Positions 36,168-44,835 of a stretch of 64,000 bases of DNA are shown piece after piece. Under the pieces are notes generated by a model that had not been told where the DNA came from, searched no databases, and saw only the letters and a list, made by a program, of their open reading frames with translations. A program made the translations under genes and the position numbers. Position 1 is the first letter of the stretch. Every line of letters begins with the position of its first letter. Source of the stretch: Comamonas sp. (GTDB lineage Bacteria; Pseudomonadota; Gammaproteobacteria; Burkholderiales; Burkholderiaceae_C); assembly GCA_021166775.1 (NCBI GenBank), contig JAJPEQ010000001.1:1-64000 (forward strand). Reading direction: 5' to 3'.

Positions 36168-36182
36168 CACAATTAAATTGTG
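36168..36182. promoter_or_regulatory. OhrR operator
   Basis: CACAATT-A-AATTGTG is a perfect 7+7 palindrome. Its inner 13 bases ACAATTAAATTGT match the Bacillus subtilis OhrR operator as I recall it. It overlaps the promoter region of ohrR (minus-strand TATATT at 36187-36192 could be the -10), fitting autorepression of ohrR-ohr. Confidence 0.85.
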
Positions 36183-36269
36183 CACAATATATATGCAGCA
36201 CATCGTCAGCCGTTGAAAGCCCCATGAAAAGGCGCCCTGCGGTGCCCTCCGTACGGGTGCGAAGCCCCT

Positions 36270-37118
36270 TCAATAGCTGTAAACGCCCCGCCCTGTCTTG
36301 CGCCCCAGCCGCCCGGCGGCCACGTATTCCTTGAGCAGCGGGCAGGCGCGGTACTTGCTGTCGCCAAATTCCTTGAGATAGACCTCCATCACCGCGAGGC
36401 ACACGTCCAGCCCCACCATGTCCGCGAGCGCCAGCGGCCCGATCGGCTGGTTGCAGCCCAGCTTCATGCCCGCGTCGATATCCTCGGGCGTGGCCAGGCC
36501 CTCGGCCAGCACGAAGAAAGCCTCGTTGATCATGGGCACGAGAATGCGGTTGACCACGAAGCCCGGGGCGTTCTTCACGGTGATCGGCGTCTTGCCCAGG
36601 CGCTCGGCCAGGGCCTTCACCGCCGCGTGCGTCGCATCGCTCGTCTGCAGACCGCGGATGATCTCCACCAGCGCCATCATCGGCACCGGATTGAAGAAGT
36701 GCATGCCGACGAAGCGATCGGCCCGGCCCGTGACCGCCGCCAATTGCGTGATCGAGATCGACGAGGTGTTGGTGGCCAGGATCACCTCGGGCGCAATCAG
36801 CGCATCGACCTGTTTGAGGATCTTGTTCTTTAGCTCGTGGTTCTCGGTCGCCGCTTCGATCACGAGCTGCGCGGCCTTCAGGTCGTCGTAATTCGTCGAG
36901 CCCTTGATGCGGGCGAGCGCCGCGGCCTTGTCCGCCTCGGTGATCTTGTCCTTCTTGATGAGGCGATCAAGACTGCCCGTGACGGTGGCAATGCCTTTTT
37001 GCACCGCCGCGTCCGAAACATCGACCATCACGACGGCGATGCCCGAGACGGCGCAGGCCTGCGCGATGCCGTTGCCCATGGTGCCGGCGCCGATGATGCC
37101 GACGGTGGAAATCGTCAT
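36270..37118 (-). CDS. 3-hydroxybutyryl-CoA dehydrogenase
   Basis: NAD(P)-dependent oxidation of 3-hydroxyacyl-CoA, in butyrate/PHB or fatty-acid metabolism. 282 residues: Rossmann motif VGIIGAGTMGNGIAQACA, NTSSISITQLA (catalytic Ser/Asn region), GMHFFNPVPMMALVEII (catalytic His) and PGFVVNRILVPMINEAFF. The ATG at 37118 has an AGGAG site. It stands alone here; scoAB for acetoacetate use lies 5 kb away. Confidence 0.95.
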   Translation of the reverse strand: MTISTVGIIGAGTMGNGIAQACAVSGIAVVMVDVSDAAVQKGIATVTGSLDRLIKKDKITEADKAAALARIKGSTNYDDLKAAQLVIEAATENHELKNKILKQVDALIAPEVILATNTSSISITQLAAVTGRADRFVGMHFFNPVPMMALVEIIRGLQTSDATHAAVKALAERLGKTPITVKNAPGFVVNRILVPMINEAFFVLAEGLATPEDIDAGMKLGCNQPIGPLALADMVGLDVCLAVMEVYLKEFGDSKYRACPLLKEYVAAGRLGRKTGRGVYSY

Positions 37119-37192
37119 GAAATGCTCCTGGAGGATGGCAAAAACGCAGGCCGATGGTAGCCAAATTTCATGCGCTGGCGCCGTCCGAGCGC

Positions 37193-37203
37193 GGGGGGGG
37201 GGG
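37193..37203 (+). repeat. Homopolymeric G tract (11 G)
   Basis: Eleven consecutive Gs in the 245-base divergent spacer between the 3-hydroxybutyryl-CoA dehydrogenase gene and the hemerythrin-like gene, about 75 bases upstream of the former's start. Such tracts can vary in length by slipped-strand replication; a sequencing length error is also possible. The rest of the spacer (37119-37363) shows no other clear signal. Confidence 0.9.
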
Positions 37204-37363
37204 CCACGGAAAGTTAAGAAATTCTGAAGATTCGGATAAGCGTTTTTTAGCAGCGACCGAAGACTGTCGTTCCTAGACTTCGCAGCACCGATGAAGCACA
37301 TGGCGTGCCGCATCGGAATGCCGCGGCACATGCCTGCCGCCTCCCCCATGTCATGGAAACGAA

Positions 37364-38080
37364 ATGCAATTGAACCCCGAGGAAATCACCGCCCTGGCAC
37401 AGGCCGAAGCCACACCGCGCATGGACATCTATGCCTTCATCCACAAGGCCCTGCGCGCGTTCATGTCCGACACGCTCACCGGGCTGGGCCGGGCAGACGT
37501 AAGCGACGATGCGGATCTGAACCAGGCCTGTGCCCGCGTGCAGCAGCTGCTGGACTTCTGCCGCTCGCACCTGCGGCATGAAAACGAGTTTCTGCACCCG
37601 GCCATGGAGCGCCATGCGCCGGGCAGTGCCACCGCCGTGGCGCACGAGCACGCGGGGCATGAGCAGGCCATAGCCGCACTGGCGGCGGGCACGGCGCAGC
37701 TCATGGCCTGCCCGCGTGAGCGGCGTGCCCAGGTCGCGCATGCGCTGTACAAGCATCTGGCGCTGTTCGTGGCGCACAATTTCGAGCACATGCACCAGGA
37801 GGAGACGGCGCACAACGCCGTGCTCTGGGCCCATTACAGCGACGCACAGCTGGCGGCCATCGAGAGTGCGCTGGTGGCTTCCATCCCAACGGAGGACATG
37901 CTGGTGGTGCTGCGCTGGATGCTCCCGGGCATGACACCGGCCGAGCGCGCGCTGATGCTGGGCGATATGCGCCGCAACGCGCCGCCCCCGGCCTTCGATG
38001 CGGCACTGGCGGTAGCGCGGCCGCACCTGTCGCAGGTCGAATGGGGCAAGCTGGCCCGAGCGCTCGATCTGGCGCAATAG
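37364..38080 (+). CDS. Hemerythrin-like HHE-domain protein with C-terminal extension
   Basis: A 238-residue cytoplasmic protein. Helical-bundle ligands are visible as His27 (AFIHKALRAFMSD), His72/Glu73/Glu75/His78 (LRHENEFLHP), HEHAGHEQAI and HNFEHMHQEETAHN. About 70 further residues (MLVVLRWMLPGMTPAERALM ... VARPHLSQVEWGKLARALDL) follow the bundle, as in a family of uncharacterised proteobacterial hemerythrin-domain proteins. It probably binds a di-iron centre and senses or scavenges O2 or NO. It converges with the PPOX-GAF gene, 13 bases apart. Confidence 0.8.
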   Translation: MQLNPEEITALAQAEATPRMDIYAFIHKALRAFMSDTLTGLGRADVSDDADLNQACARVQQLLDFCRSHLRHENEFLHPAMERHAPGSATAVAHEHAGHEQAIAALAAGTAQLMACPRERRAQVAHALYKHLALFVAHNFEHMHQEETAHNAVLWAHYSDAQLAAIESALVASIPTEDMLVVLRWMLPGMTPAERALMLGDMRRNAPPPAFDAALAVARPHLSQVEWGKLARALDLAQ

Positions 38081-38093
38081 CACGGCGACCCGG

Positions 38094-39458
38094 TCAGGCC
38101 GGCATGTCTTCGAGCAGCACCGGCGCGTCCAGGCGCAACCGAAAGCGCCCACGGCCGGCCTTCTCGATGTGGATGGCCGTGCCGCTTTCCTGCAGGCGCC
38201 GCTGCAGCAGAAGCAGGCGCGCCTCCAGATTGTCGGCCACGTCGGGCAGGCGCAGGGCCGGGTCCAGACGCAGCTCGCGGTTGCTGAATTCGCAGCGCCC
38301 GCTGCGAGCGTGCTCGCGCAGCAGCTTCCAGATGATGGCGCCGGCCACCCCCTTGATGAGGTAGGCATCGTTGACAAAGACGCTGCTGTTGGACGCAAAG
38401 TGCCGCACCCGCACCGCAGGGCCCTGGGGCGGCGCGGCGGTGGGGGCGCTGCGCGGGGCATCGCTGGCCTCGTCGGGCGCCTGCAGCAGATCGATGGCCG
38501 CGGCCAGGTGGCCCGCCAGCGCCACCAGCGCATCTTCTTCGGGATAGCGAAACTGCAGGTCCAGCGGGCTTTCGACAAACAGCACGCCCAGCGTGCGTGC
38601 GCCGCTGACCAGCGGCACGGCCAACTGGCTGTGCGGCTCGGCAAGGCCAGGGTAGGGAATCTCGGGTCCTGCGGCGGGCCCATCTGCGGCGCCGGTGCCA
38701 TCGGCCGCCAGCCTGCTGCGCAGCGTGTGGCTGTACAGGGCGGCATGCGTCACGTGGCTGATGCGCACGGGCGTGGATTCGCGCGCGGCCATGCCGATCA
38801 CGCCCTGGCCCAGGCGGATTTCGCTGCCCACACCCGAATGTGCATAGCCGAAACTGGCGACGGTGTAGAGCTGGCCGGCCTGCGCATCCAGCATCAGCAC
38901 CATGGCGTGCTGAACGCCCAGGTGTTCGTGCAGGCCAGCCAGCAGGGCCTGCAGCAACTCGTCCAGGCCGGTGCAACGCGACAGGCGCAGGCTGCACAGG
39001 CGCACGGCACCCAGCAGGTCGATGCGCGGCGGCGGCGGCGGCAGGCCTTCGCCAGCCACGGCCTCGATGCGCTCGACGGCGTAAATGTCTGAACCCTTGA
39101 GCACGAACACCTCACCCATGCCCTCGTGCGAGGCGATACCCGACAGCTGGGCACGCATCTGCTCGAACAACGCGCCCCGGGCCTCGGTGCGAAGGTAGCG
39201 CAGGTGCAGGCGGTATTGGCGCGCCGTGATCGGGTCGAGCACCAGCACCGTGGCGCAGGGGTTGGCCAGGATGTTCTGGCGCGTCTTGTTGAAGAACTGG
39301 AAGGACAGCGCCACATGACCATCGTCCACGTAGACCACCTGCGAAATAACGGCCACGTTGGGCGTGCCGTCGGGCGCGCAGGTGGCGGCGGTGGCCGGAA
39401 TCGCGCCCTCCAGGCAGGCGCGAATGGAGCGCAGCGTGGGGGCGTTGGCGTCGTTCAT
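38094..39458 (-). CDS. PPOX-GAF-winged-helix multidomain protein
   Basis: A 454-residue cytoplasmic protein of unusual architecture. Residues about 10-135 form a pyridoxamine-phosphate-oxidase-like split barrel (TPNVAVISQVVYVDDGHVAL, FFNKTRQNILANPCATVLV), likely binding FMN or heme. Residues about 150-325 are a GAF domain (VQHAMVLMLDAQAGQLYTVA, GQGVIGMAARESTPVRI, LAVPLVSGARTLGVLFVESP). Residues about 350-454 (FVNDAYLIKGVAGAIIWKLL ... FSNRELRLDPALRLPDVADN, GRGRFRLRLD) resemble an OmpR-type winged helix. It could be a redox- or ligand-sensing regulator. The ATG overlaps the upstream PPOX gene (ATGA). Confidence 0.75.
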   Translation of the reverse strand: MNDANAPTLRSIRACLEGAIPATAATCAPDGTPNVAVISQVVYVDDGHVALSFQFFNKTRQNILANPCATVLVLDPITARQYRLHLRYLRTEARGALFEQMRAQLSGIASHEGMGEVFVLKGSDIYAVERIEAVAGEGLPPPPPRIDLLGAVRLCSLRLSRCTGLDELLQALLAGLHEHLGVQHAMVLMLDAQAGQLYTVASFGYAHSGVGSEIRLGQGVIGMAARESTPVRISHVTHAALYSHTLRSRLAADGTGAADGPAAGPEIPYPGLAEPHSQLAVPLVSGARTLGVLFVESPLDLQFRYPEEDALVALAGHLAAAIDLLQAPDEASDAPRSAPTAAPPQGPAVRVRHFASNSSVFVNDAYLIKGVAGAIIWKLLREHARSGRCEFSNRELRLDPALRLPDVADNLEARLLLLQRRLQESGTAIHIEKAGRGRFRLRLDAPVLLEDMPA

Positions 39459-39946
39459 GGTGCGGAGGATGGCCTCAGTGGCATGCCGGCGCGCGGGCCG
39501 GGTGTCTGGTCGAAAGCCTCATCGGGCGTGAACTCCACGGCCACCACGTCCTGCGGCGGCGCCGACAGCATGGCCGCGACATAGTCCGGGCCATAGCCCA
39601 CCTGGCTGATGCAATGCTGCATCGCGACCAGGTAGCGCCGCAGCACGGCCTGATCGCTGGGACAGGCGGGGCGAATGTGCGCGCTGGTGGCTTTGAGCTG
39701 CAGTGTGCGGTTGGACGGCGGGTCGCTGAAAACCACGGCGATGGGGCCGCCCGCGGCGATGTCGGCCAGCAGTTGCTGCGACTGGCTGGGGCGCAGGAAC
39801 ACCGTGACCGTGTGCCCATCGGGGCTGATGCGCGAGGCCATGGCCCGCATCACGCTCGGGCGCAGCTGCGCATCGCGCGAGGCGACGATGGTGGACACGC
39901 CCGAGTCCACCAGAGCGATGTGTGCGGGGCTGAGCAAGACGGCCAT
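39455..39946 (-). CDS. Small PPOX-like split-barrel protein
   Basis: A 163-residue protein with weak similarity to pyridoxamine 5'-phosphate oxidase-like flavin-binding barrels (HIALVDSGVSTIVASRDAQL, PDGHTVTVFLRPSQSQQLLA, GPIAVVFSDPPSNRTLQLKA). The substrate or cofactor is unknown. It is coupled by ATGA to the PPOX-GAF-winged-helix gene, so the two probably act together, perhaps as enzyme or sensor and regulator. ATG at 39946 is chosen; the frame extends upstream without similarity. Confidence 0.7.
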   Translation of the reverse strand: MAVLLSPAHIALVDSGVSTIVASRDAQLRPSVMRAMASRISPDGHTVTVFLRPSQSQQLLADIAAGGPIAVVFSDPPSNRTLQLKATSAHIRPACPSDQAVLRRYLVAMQHCISQVGYGPDYVAAMLSAPPQDVVAVEFTPDEAFDQTPGPRAGMPLRPSSAP

Positions 39947-40040
39947 GACGACGGGAATTTTGCGGCATTTTGCGGCGCGTCTGCACGCCGCTGGATACGC
40001 TCGGCCGCGGGGCGAGAACTTCACCCAGCCGCGGGAAAAC

Positions 40041-41522
40041 CTACTGAAACGCCACCTCGTCGAAACTGCGCAGCTTGCGGCTGTGCAGCCGCGCCACACC
40101 CCCTTGCTGCAGCAGCTCGATCGCCCGAATGCCGATGCGCAGGTGCTGGCCGACGCGTTCGCGGTAGAAGTGATTGGCCATGCCCGGCAGTTTGATCTCG
40201 CCGTGCAGCGGTTTGTCGCTCACGCACAGCAGCGTGCCATAGGGCACGCGAAAACGAAAGCCGTTGGCGGCGATGGTGGCGCTCTCCATGTCCAGCGCCA
40301 CCGCGCGGCTCTGGCTGAAGCGCCGCTGCGGCGTGTTGCCGGGCAGCAGCTCCCAGTTGCGGTTGTCGGTGCTGGCCACCGTGCCCGTGCGCATGATGCG
40401 CTTGAGCTGGTCCTCGGGCATCTGCGCCACGTCGGCCACGGCCTGCTGCAGCGCGACCTGGATTTCCGCCAGCGCCGGAATCGGCACCCAGGGCGGCAGC
40501 TCTTCGTCGAGCACATGGTCTTCACGCACGTAGGCGTGCGCCAGCACGTAGTCGCCCAGCTGCTGGCTATTCCTCAGGCCCGCGCAGTGGCCCAGCATCA
40601 GCCACGCGTGCGGGCGCAGCACGGCCACGTGATCGGTGATGGTCTTGGCGTTGGCCGGGCCCACGCCGATGTTGATCATGGTGATGCCCCCGTGCCCTTC
40701 GCTCACGAGGTGATACGCGGGCATCTGCGGCAGCCGCGCCGGGGCACTGCCCAGCTCGTCACCCGCCTCGGCGCTCACGCCGACGCGGCGCGTGACGACG
40801 TTGCCAGGCTCGACGAAGGCGCGGTAGCGGCTGTCCGCGTTCTGCATCTCCGCATGCCCCAGGCGCACGAATTCGTCGATGTAGAACTGGTAATTGGTGA
40901 ACAGCACGAAGTTCTGGAACCACTCGGGGCGCGTCCCCGTGTAGTGGCGCAGGCGCTGCAGGGAATAATCCACGCGCGGCGCGGTGAACAGCGACAGCGG
41001 CTGCGCCTCGCCCGCGCGCGGCTCCCAGGTGCCGTTGGCGATGCCATCGTCCATGGCCGTCAGATCCGGCAGGTCGAAGAGGTCGCGCAGCAGCAGGCGG
41101 CGCTCGCGGTCGAGCGAGCCTTCGAGCGCATCGTCCGCGTCGAGCGCGAAATACACCGGGATCGGCTGCGTGCTCGTGCCCACCTCCAGCTCCACGCCGT
41201 GGTTGTGCAGCAGCAGCTCGAACTGCTCCAGGTAGTAGTGCGCAAACAGGTCGGGGCGGGTGAGCGTGGTTTCGTAGCGCCCCCGCCCCTGCACGAAGCC
41301 GAAGGCCAGATGCGTGGGCGCGCGCGCCAGGGTACTGGTCTGCAGGCGCACGAAGGGGTAGCAGGCCCGCACCGGCTGCGCGGGCGTGTCACCCGCGACG
41401 AAAGCCTGCATGGCCTGGCGCAGGTAGGCCGTCTGCTCGGCATAGATGCGCTGAATCTGCGCCAGTGCCTGCGCGGCGTCGCGGTGGCGCGTGGGCGCGA
41501 TGAAGTCGGGCATTTGAGACAT
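40041..41522 (-). CDS. amn: AMP nucleosidase
   Basis: Hydrolyses AMP to adenine and ribose 5-phosphate. 493 residues, full length: N-terminal regulatory domain (ACYPFVRLQTSTLARAPTHL), catalytic phosphorylase-like domain with GGITMINIGVGPANAKTITD, RPHAWLMLGHCAGLRNSQ, VALDMESATIAANGFRFRVP and LLCVSDKPLHGEIK. A -10-like GAAAAT (minus strand, 41530-41535) sits seven bases before the ATG and no ribosome site is visible. Confidence 0.96.
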   Translation of the reverse strand: MSQMPDFIAPTRHRDAAQALAQIQRIYAEQTAYLRQAMQAFVAGDTPAQPVRACYPFVRLQTSTLARAPTHLAFGFVQGRGRYETTLTRPDLFAHYYLEQFELLLHNHGVELEVGTSTQPIPVYFALDADDALEGSLDRERRLLLRDLFDLPDLTAMDDGIANGTWEPRAGEAQPLSLFTAPRVDYSLQRLRHYTGTRPEWFQNFVLFTNYQFYIDEFVRLGHAEMQNADSRYRAFVEPGNVVTRRVGVSAEAGDELGSAPARLPQMPAYHLVSEGHGGITMINIGVGPANAKTITDHVAVLRPHAWLMLGHCAGLRNSQQLGDYVLAHAYVREDHVLDEELPPWVPIPALAEIQVALQQAVADVAQMPEDQLKRIMRTGTVASTDNRNWELLPGNTPQRRFSQSRAVALDMESATIAANGFRFRVPYGTLLCVSDKPLHGEIKLPGMANHFYRERVGQHLRIGIRAIELLQQGGVARLHSRKLRSFDEVAFQ

Positions 41523-41582
41523 GAGACGTATTTTCGGTGTTGCCGCTGCCCGGTGGCGTGCGAAATCCGCCTCATCCGGAAT

Positions 41583-41606
41583 AAAAAAACCGGGCCGGGA
41601 CCCGGT
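41583..41606 (-). terminator. Intrinsic terminator after scoAB
   Basis: On the minus strand ACCGGG pairs with CCCGGT around a six-base loop that could extend the stem, followed by seven Ts. It lies 22 bases after the scoB stop. Confidence 0.92.
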
Positions 41607-41628
41607 TCCTTCATCAGGCAGGAAGCGC

Positions 41629-42267
41629 CTACTGCAACAGCTTCACACCCGTCTTGGACTGAATTTCGTCAAAACTCACGTCGGGCGCCAGTTCCACGAG
41701 CCTGAGCCCCGCCGGCGTCACATGCATCACGCCCAGGTCGGTGATGATCTCGTGCACCACGCCCACGCCCGTGAGCGGCAGCGTGCACTGGGGCAGGATT
41801 TTCAGATCCGTCGTGCCATCCTTCTTCTTGGCCACGTGCTCCATGAGCACGATCACCTTGGGCACACCGCCCACGAGATCCATCGCACCGCCCATACCCT
41901 TGACCATCTTGCCAGGGATCATCCAGTTGGCCAGATCACCCTTTTCGCTCACCTGCATGGCGCCGAGGATGGCGAGGTTGATCTTGCCGCCGCGGATCAT
42001 CGCGAAGCTGTCGTGACTGCCGAAAATGGCCGATCCCGGCAGGGTCGTCACCGTCTGCTTGCCGGCGTTGATCAGGTCCGCGTCGACCTGATCCGCGGTC
42101 GGGAAGGGGCCGATGCCCAGCAGCCCGTTTTCCGATTGCAGCCAGACTTCCTTGTCGCCGGTGTAATTGGCGACGAGCGTGGGAATGCCGATGCCCAGGT
42201 TCACGTAGAACCCGTCCTGCAACTCCTGCGCGGCGCGCGCCGCCATCTGTTCCTTGGTCCACGGCAT
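41629..42267 (-). CDS. scoB: 3-oxoacid CoA-transferase subunit B
   Basis: Beta subunit of the succinyl-CoA:3-oxoacid CoA-transferase that activates acetoacetate. The catalytic Glu is in [14 protein letters not shown] (about residue 46). 212 residues; [20 protein letters not shown] is the typical start. One base separates it from scoA, and a terminator follows. Confidence 0.95.
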   Translation of the reverse strand: MPWTKEQMAARAAQELQDGFYVNLGIGIPTLVANYTGDKEVWLQSENGLLGIGPFPTADQVDADLINAGKQTVTTLPGSAIFGSHDSFAMIRGGKINLAILGAMQVSEKGDLANWMIPGKMVKGMGGAMDLVGGVPKVIVLMEHVAKKKDGTTDLKILPQCTLPLTGVGVVHEIITDLGVMHVTPAGLRLVELAPDVSFDEIQSKTGVKLLQ

Positions 42268-42268
42268 G

Positions 42269-42976
42269 TCAGGCTCCTGCTTTCTCGGTGATGGTGCGTT
42301 TTTCGATCTGCTTGGTCGGGTGGGCGTTGAGCACGATGCGGTGCACATAGATGCCCGGCAGATGGATGTCGTCAGGCGCAAGCTCGCCCGGCTGCACGAT
42401 CTTCTCGACCTCGACGACGCAGATCTTGCCGGCCATGGCCACGGCCGGGTTGAAGTTGCGCGCCGTCAGGTGAAAGCGCAGGTTGCCTGTGGTGTCGGCC
42501 ACGGCGGCGTGCACGAGCGAGACGTCGGGCACGAGCGAGCGCTCCATCAGGTAGGTGTGACCGTCGAATTCGCGCGTTTCCTTGCCTTCGGCGACGATGG
42601 TGCCCACGCCCGTGCGGGTGTAGAAGGCCGGAATGCCGGCACCACCCGCGCGCAGCTTCTCAGCCAGCGTGCCCTGCGGAGTGAACTCCAGTTCCAGCTC
42701 GCCGCCCAGGTACTGGCGCTCGAATTCCTTGTTCTCGCCCACGTACGAGCTGATCATCTTCTTGATCTGGCGCGTGTTCAGCAGCTTGCCCAGGCCCACA
42801 CCATCGATGCCGGCGTTGTTGGACACGGCGGTGAGGTTTTGCACGCCCGAGGCGCACAGGGCCTCGATCAGCGCTTCCGGGATCCCGCACAGGCCAAAGC
42901 CGCCGACGCCGATCAACTGGCCGTCGTGCACGATCCCCTTGAGGGCCTCGGCCGCGGAGGGATAAATCTTGTTCAC
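42269..42976 (-). CDS. scoA: 3-oxoacid CoA-transferase subunit A
   Basis: Alpha subunit; forms the heterotetramer with ScoB. CoA-binding region [19 protein letters not shown], then [16 protein letters not shown] and [20 protein letters not shown]. 235 residues. The start is a GTG at 42976 with AGGAG seven bases before it, giving [12 protein letters not shown]; upstream in-frame sequence is not family-like. A strong sigma-70-type promoter lies 50 bases upstream. Confidence 0.95.
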   Translation of the reverse strand: MNKIYPSAAEALKGIVHDGQLIGVGGFGLCGIPEALIEALCASGVQNLTAVSNNAGIDGVGLGKLLNTRQIKKMISSYVGENKEFERQYLGGELELEFTPQGTLAEKLRAGGAGIPAFYTRTGVGTIVAEGKETREFDGHTYLMERSLVPDVSLVHAAVADTTGNLRFHLTARNFNPAVAMAGKICVVEVEKIVQPGELAPDDIHLPGIYVHRIVLNAHPTKQIEKRTITEKAGA

Positions 42977-43025
42977 GGATGTACTCCTGTCTTCGTATGA
43001 ACGGTCTGACGATACTAGCCAGCCA

Positions 43026-43054
43026 ATTTTGTTGCGTTGCACAATAAGTGTCAA
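43026..43054 (-). promoter_or_regulatory. Sigma-70 promoter of scoAB
   Basis: Minus strand: -35 TTGACA (43049-43054), 17-base spacer, -10 CAAAAT (43026-43031). Predicted start near 43019 gives a 43-base leader to the scoA GTG. The rest of the roughly 250-base gap to the repeat at 43237 holds nothing recognisable. Confidence 0.8.
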
Positions 43055-43236
43055 CACAGGGGGGATCGGGTTATCCCTGAGCCCGGCGATCGCCTTGACC
43101 GGGTCATGTCGTAGGGCGTGCACCGGCGGCCACCGCGCGAAAGGCCAGGCCAGGCTCCACATCCTGCAAGTTGCCCGACCGCCCGCCGCGTGGGAGTGCC
43201 CAAGTGGGGCGCACCGCAATGACATCACGTCCCAAT

Positions 43237-43277
43237 AGCTATTATAATTATAGCTGTTTGCGCTTGCTGGTCAATGG
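43237..43277. repeat. Dispersed ATAGCT repeat at the tatD end
   Basis: AGCTAT-7 bases-ATAGCT head, then GTTTGCGCTTGCTGG and TCAATGG. The tatD stop codon (43271-43273) lies inside it, so the last tatD residues are repeat-encoded. Confidence 0.82.
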
Positions 43278-44137
43278 TCAGGAGCCAAAATGGCTTGAAA
43301 TCCTGCCCCGTTCGGCGGCAGCAAGACGTCCAGGCGGGGCAGCGCGGCGCGGGCGTTGCGCGTGGTGGCCAGGGCCAGCTCCTGCGCCCGCATGCCGCGC
43401 AGCCGCGCCAGCGCCTGCGCGATGCGCGGCAGCTCGGCCGGGCTGTTGCGGCTCTGCGGCCCGCCTTGCGCGCGCTCGGCGCGGTCGCGATAAAGCCACT
43501 GCGGCGGGATGTCCGGCGCGTCGGTCTCCAGCACCAGAGCATCCAGCGGCAGCTCGGCTGCCAAGCGACGCAGATGTAGCGCGCGTTCGAAGGTCAGCGC
43601 GCCGCCGAAACCCAGCTTGAAGCCCATCGCGATGAAAGCCTGCGCCTGCTGCAGGCTGCCGTTGAACGCGTGCGCGATGCCGCCCGCCACCGGCAGCTCG
43701 CGCAGCGCCTTGAGCACGCGATCGCAGCTCTTCCTCACGTGCACCAGCACCGGCAGATCGAAGCGCCGCGCCAGCCGCAGCTGGGCGCGCAGCAGCCGCT
43801 CCTGGTGCGGGCCGTCGAGCCCCGCCACGAAATAATCCAGCCCGATCTCGCCCACGGCGACGAGCCGAGCATCACCCACGCGCTGCGCCAGCGCCGCCTG
43901 CAGGGCCTCGATGTCACCCTCGCCCGCCTCGGGCGTGCACAGCGGGTGGATGCCCAGCGCGTAGCTGTCGCCCCAGGCGTGCGCCAGCGTGCGCACCGCC
44001 GCCCAGTTGGACGGCGCCACGCCGGGGATCACGCAGTGCGCCACGCCGGCCGCACGCGCCGCCGCGCGCGCCGCCTCGCGGTCGGGCGCGAACTCGGCCG
44101 CGTCGAGATGGCAGTGGGTGTCGATCCAGACGTTCAC
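43271..44137 (-). CDS. TatD-family metal-dependent hydrolase
   Basis: A 288-residue TIM-barrel DNase/hydrolase. Metal ligands: DTHCHLD, AVGEIGLDYF (Glu), LVHVRKS (His), GIAHAFNGS (His) and LETDAPDIPP (Asp). Family members act as 3'-5' nucleases in DNA repair or as D-aminoacyl-type hydrolases. Start GTG at 44137 overlaps the SDR stop (GTGA). The stop and C-terminal residues fall in a dispersed repeat. Confidence 0.92.
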   Translation of the reverse strand: MNVWIDTHCHLDAAEFAPDREAARAAARAAGVAHCVIPGVAPSNWAAVRTLAHAWGDSYALGIHPLCTPEAGEGDIEALQAALAQRVGDARLVAVGEIGLDYFVAGLDGPHQERLLRAQLRLARRFDLPVLVHVRKSCDRVLKALRELPVAGGIAHAFNGSLQQAQAFIAMGFKLGFGGALTFERALHLRRLAAELPLDALVLETDAPDIPPQWLYRDRAERAQGGPQSRNSPAELPRIAQALARLRGMRAQELALATTRNARAALPRLDVLLPPNGAGFQAILAPDH

Positions 44138-44835
44138 ACGCGCCCGAGCACCGGCAGCAGCGCGCCATGCACGGCCCTCGCCGCGTCCGAGGCCAGAAAG
44201 CCGATCACCTCGGCCAGCGCCTCGGGCGCGACCCAGCGCGAAACATCCGCATCGGGCATGGAAGCGCGGTTGGGCGGCGTGTCGATGATGGAGGGCAGCA
44301 CCGCGTTGACGTTGATGCCGTCGTCGCGCAGCTCGGCCGACATCGATTCGACGAGGCGCATCAGCGCGCTCTTGGACGCCGCATACGCCCCCACCGCTGC
44401 CCCGCCCTTGAGGCCGCCCGCCGCGCCCACGGCCACGATCCGGCCCCGCCCCTGCGCGCGCATGCGCGGCACCACGGCCGCGGCGATGTGGATGAAGCTG
44501 CGCGCGTTCAGGTCCATCATGAAATCCCAGGCGCTCGCGGGCGTCTCGTGCACCGGCTCGCCCATGTGAAAGCCGCCCGCCAGGTGGCACAGCACGTCGA
44601 TGTGGCGCACATGCGCCACCGCCTGCGCGATGGCCGCGGCCGTGGCCTCGCGGTCCAGCAGATCGACGGGCAGCATCACGGCATCGGGCAAGGGGCTGTA
44701 GCGCTCGCGCAGTCCCTCGGCCTCACGGTCGAGCAGCACGAGGCGCGCGCCCTCGCGCGCAAACCAGGCGGCCACCGCCGCACCCAGGTGTCCGGCCGCA
44801 CCGGTGATGCAAACCGTGGTTCTGTCATTGCCCAT
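44134..44835 (-). CDS. Short-chain dehydrogenase/reductase lacking the catalytic Ser
   Basis: A 233-residue Rossmann-fold oxidoreductase. Cofactor motif TGAAGHLGAAVA at the N-terminus, DVLCHLAGGFHMG (NAG-type motif), and catalytic YAASK. The usual Ser 13 residues before the Tyr is Ala (in VAVGAAGGLKGG), so classical activity may be weak or altered. Asp in VLLDREAEG after the second strand suggests NAD preference. ATG at 44835 has AAGGAG. Substrate unknown; it is translationally coupled to the downstream tatD gene. Confidence 0.85.
   Translation of the reverse strand: MGNDRTTVCITGAAGHLGAAVAAWFAREGARLVLLDREAEGLRERYSPLPDAVMLPVDLLDREATAAAIAQAVAHVRHIDVLCHLAGGFHMGEPVHETPASAWDFMMDLNARSFIHIAAAVVPRMRAQGRGRIVAVGAAGGLKGGAAVGAYAASKSALMRLVESMSAELRDDGINVNAVLPSIIDTPPNRASMPDADVSRWVAPEALAEVIGFLASDAARAVHGALLPVLGRV

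Noticed and set aside
36270-36292. ATAGCTGTAAACGCC at the end of the 3-hydroxybutyryl-CoA dehydrogenase gene as another repeat copy
   Set aside because: Only ATAGCTG matches and it encodes the expected C-terminal VYSY of the enzyme; the GCGCTTG core is absent.
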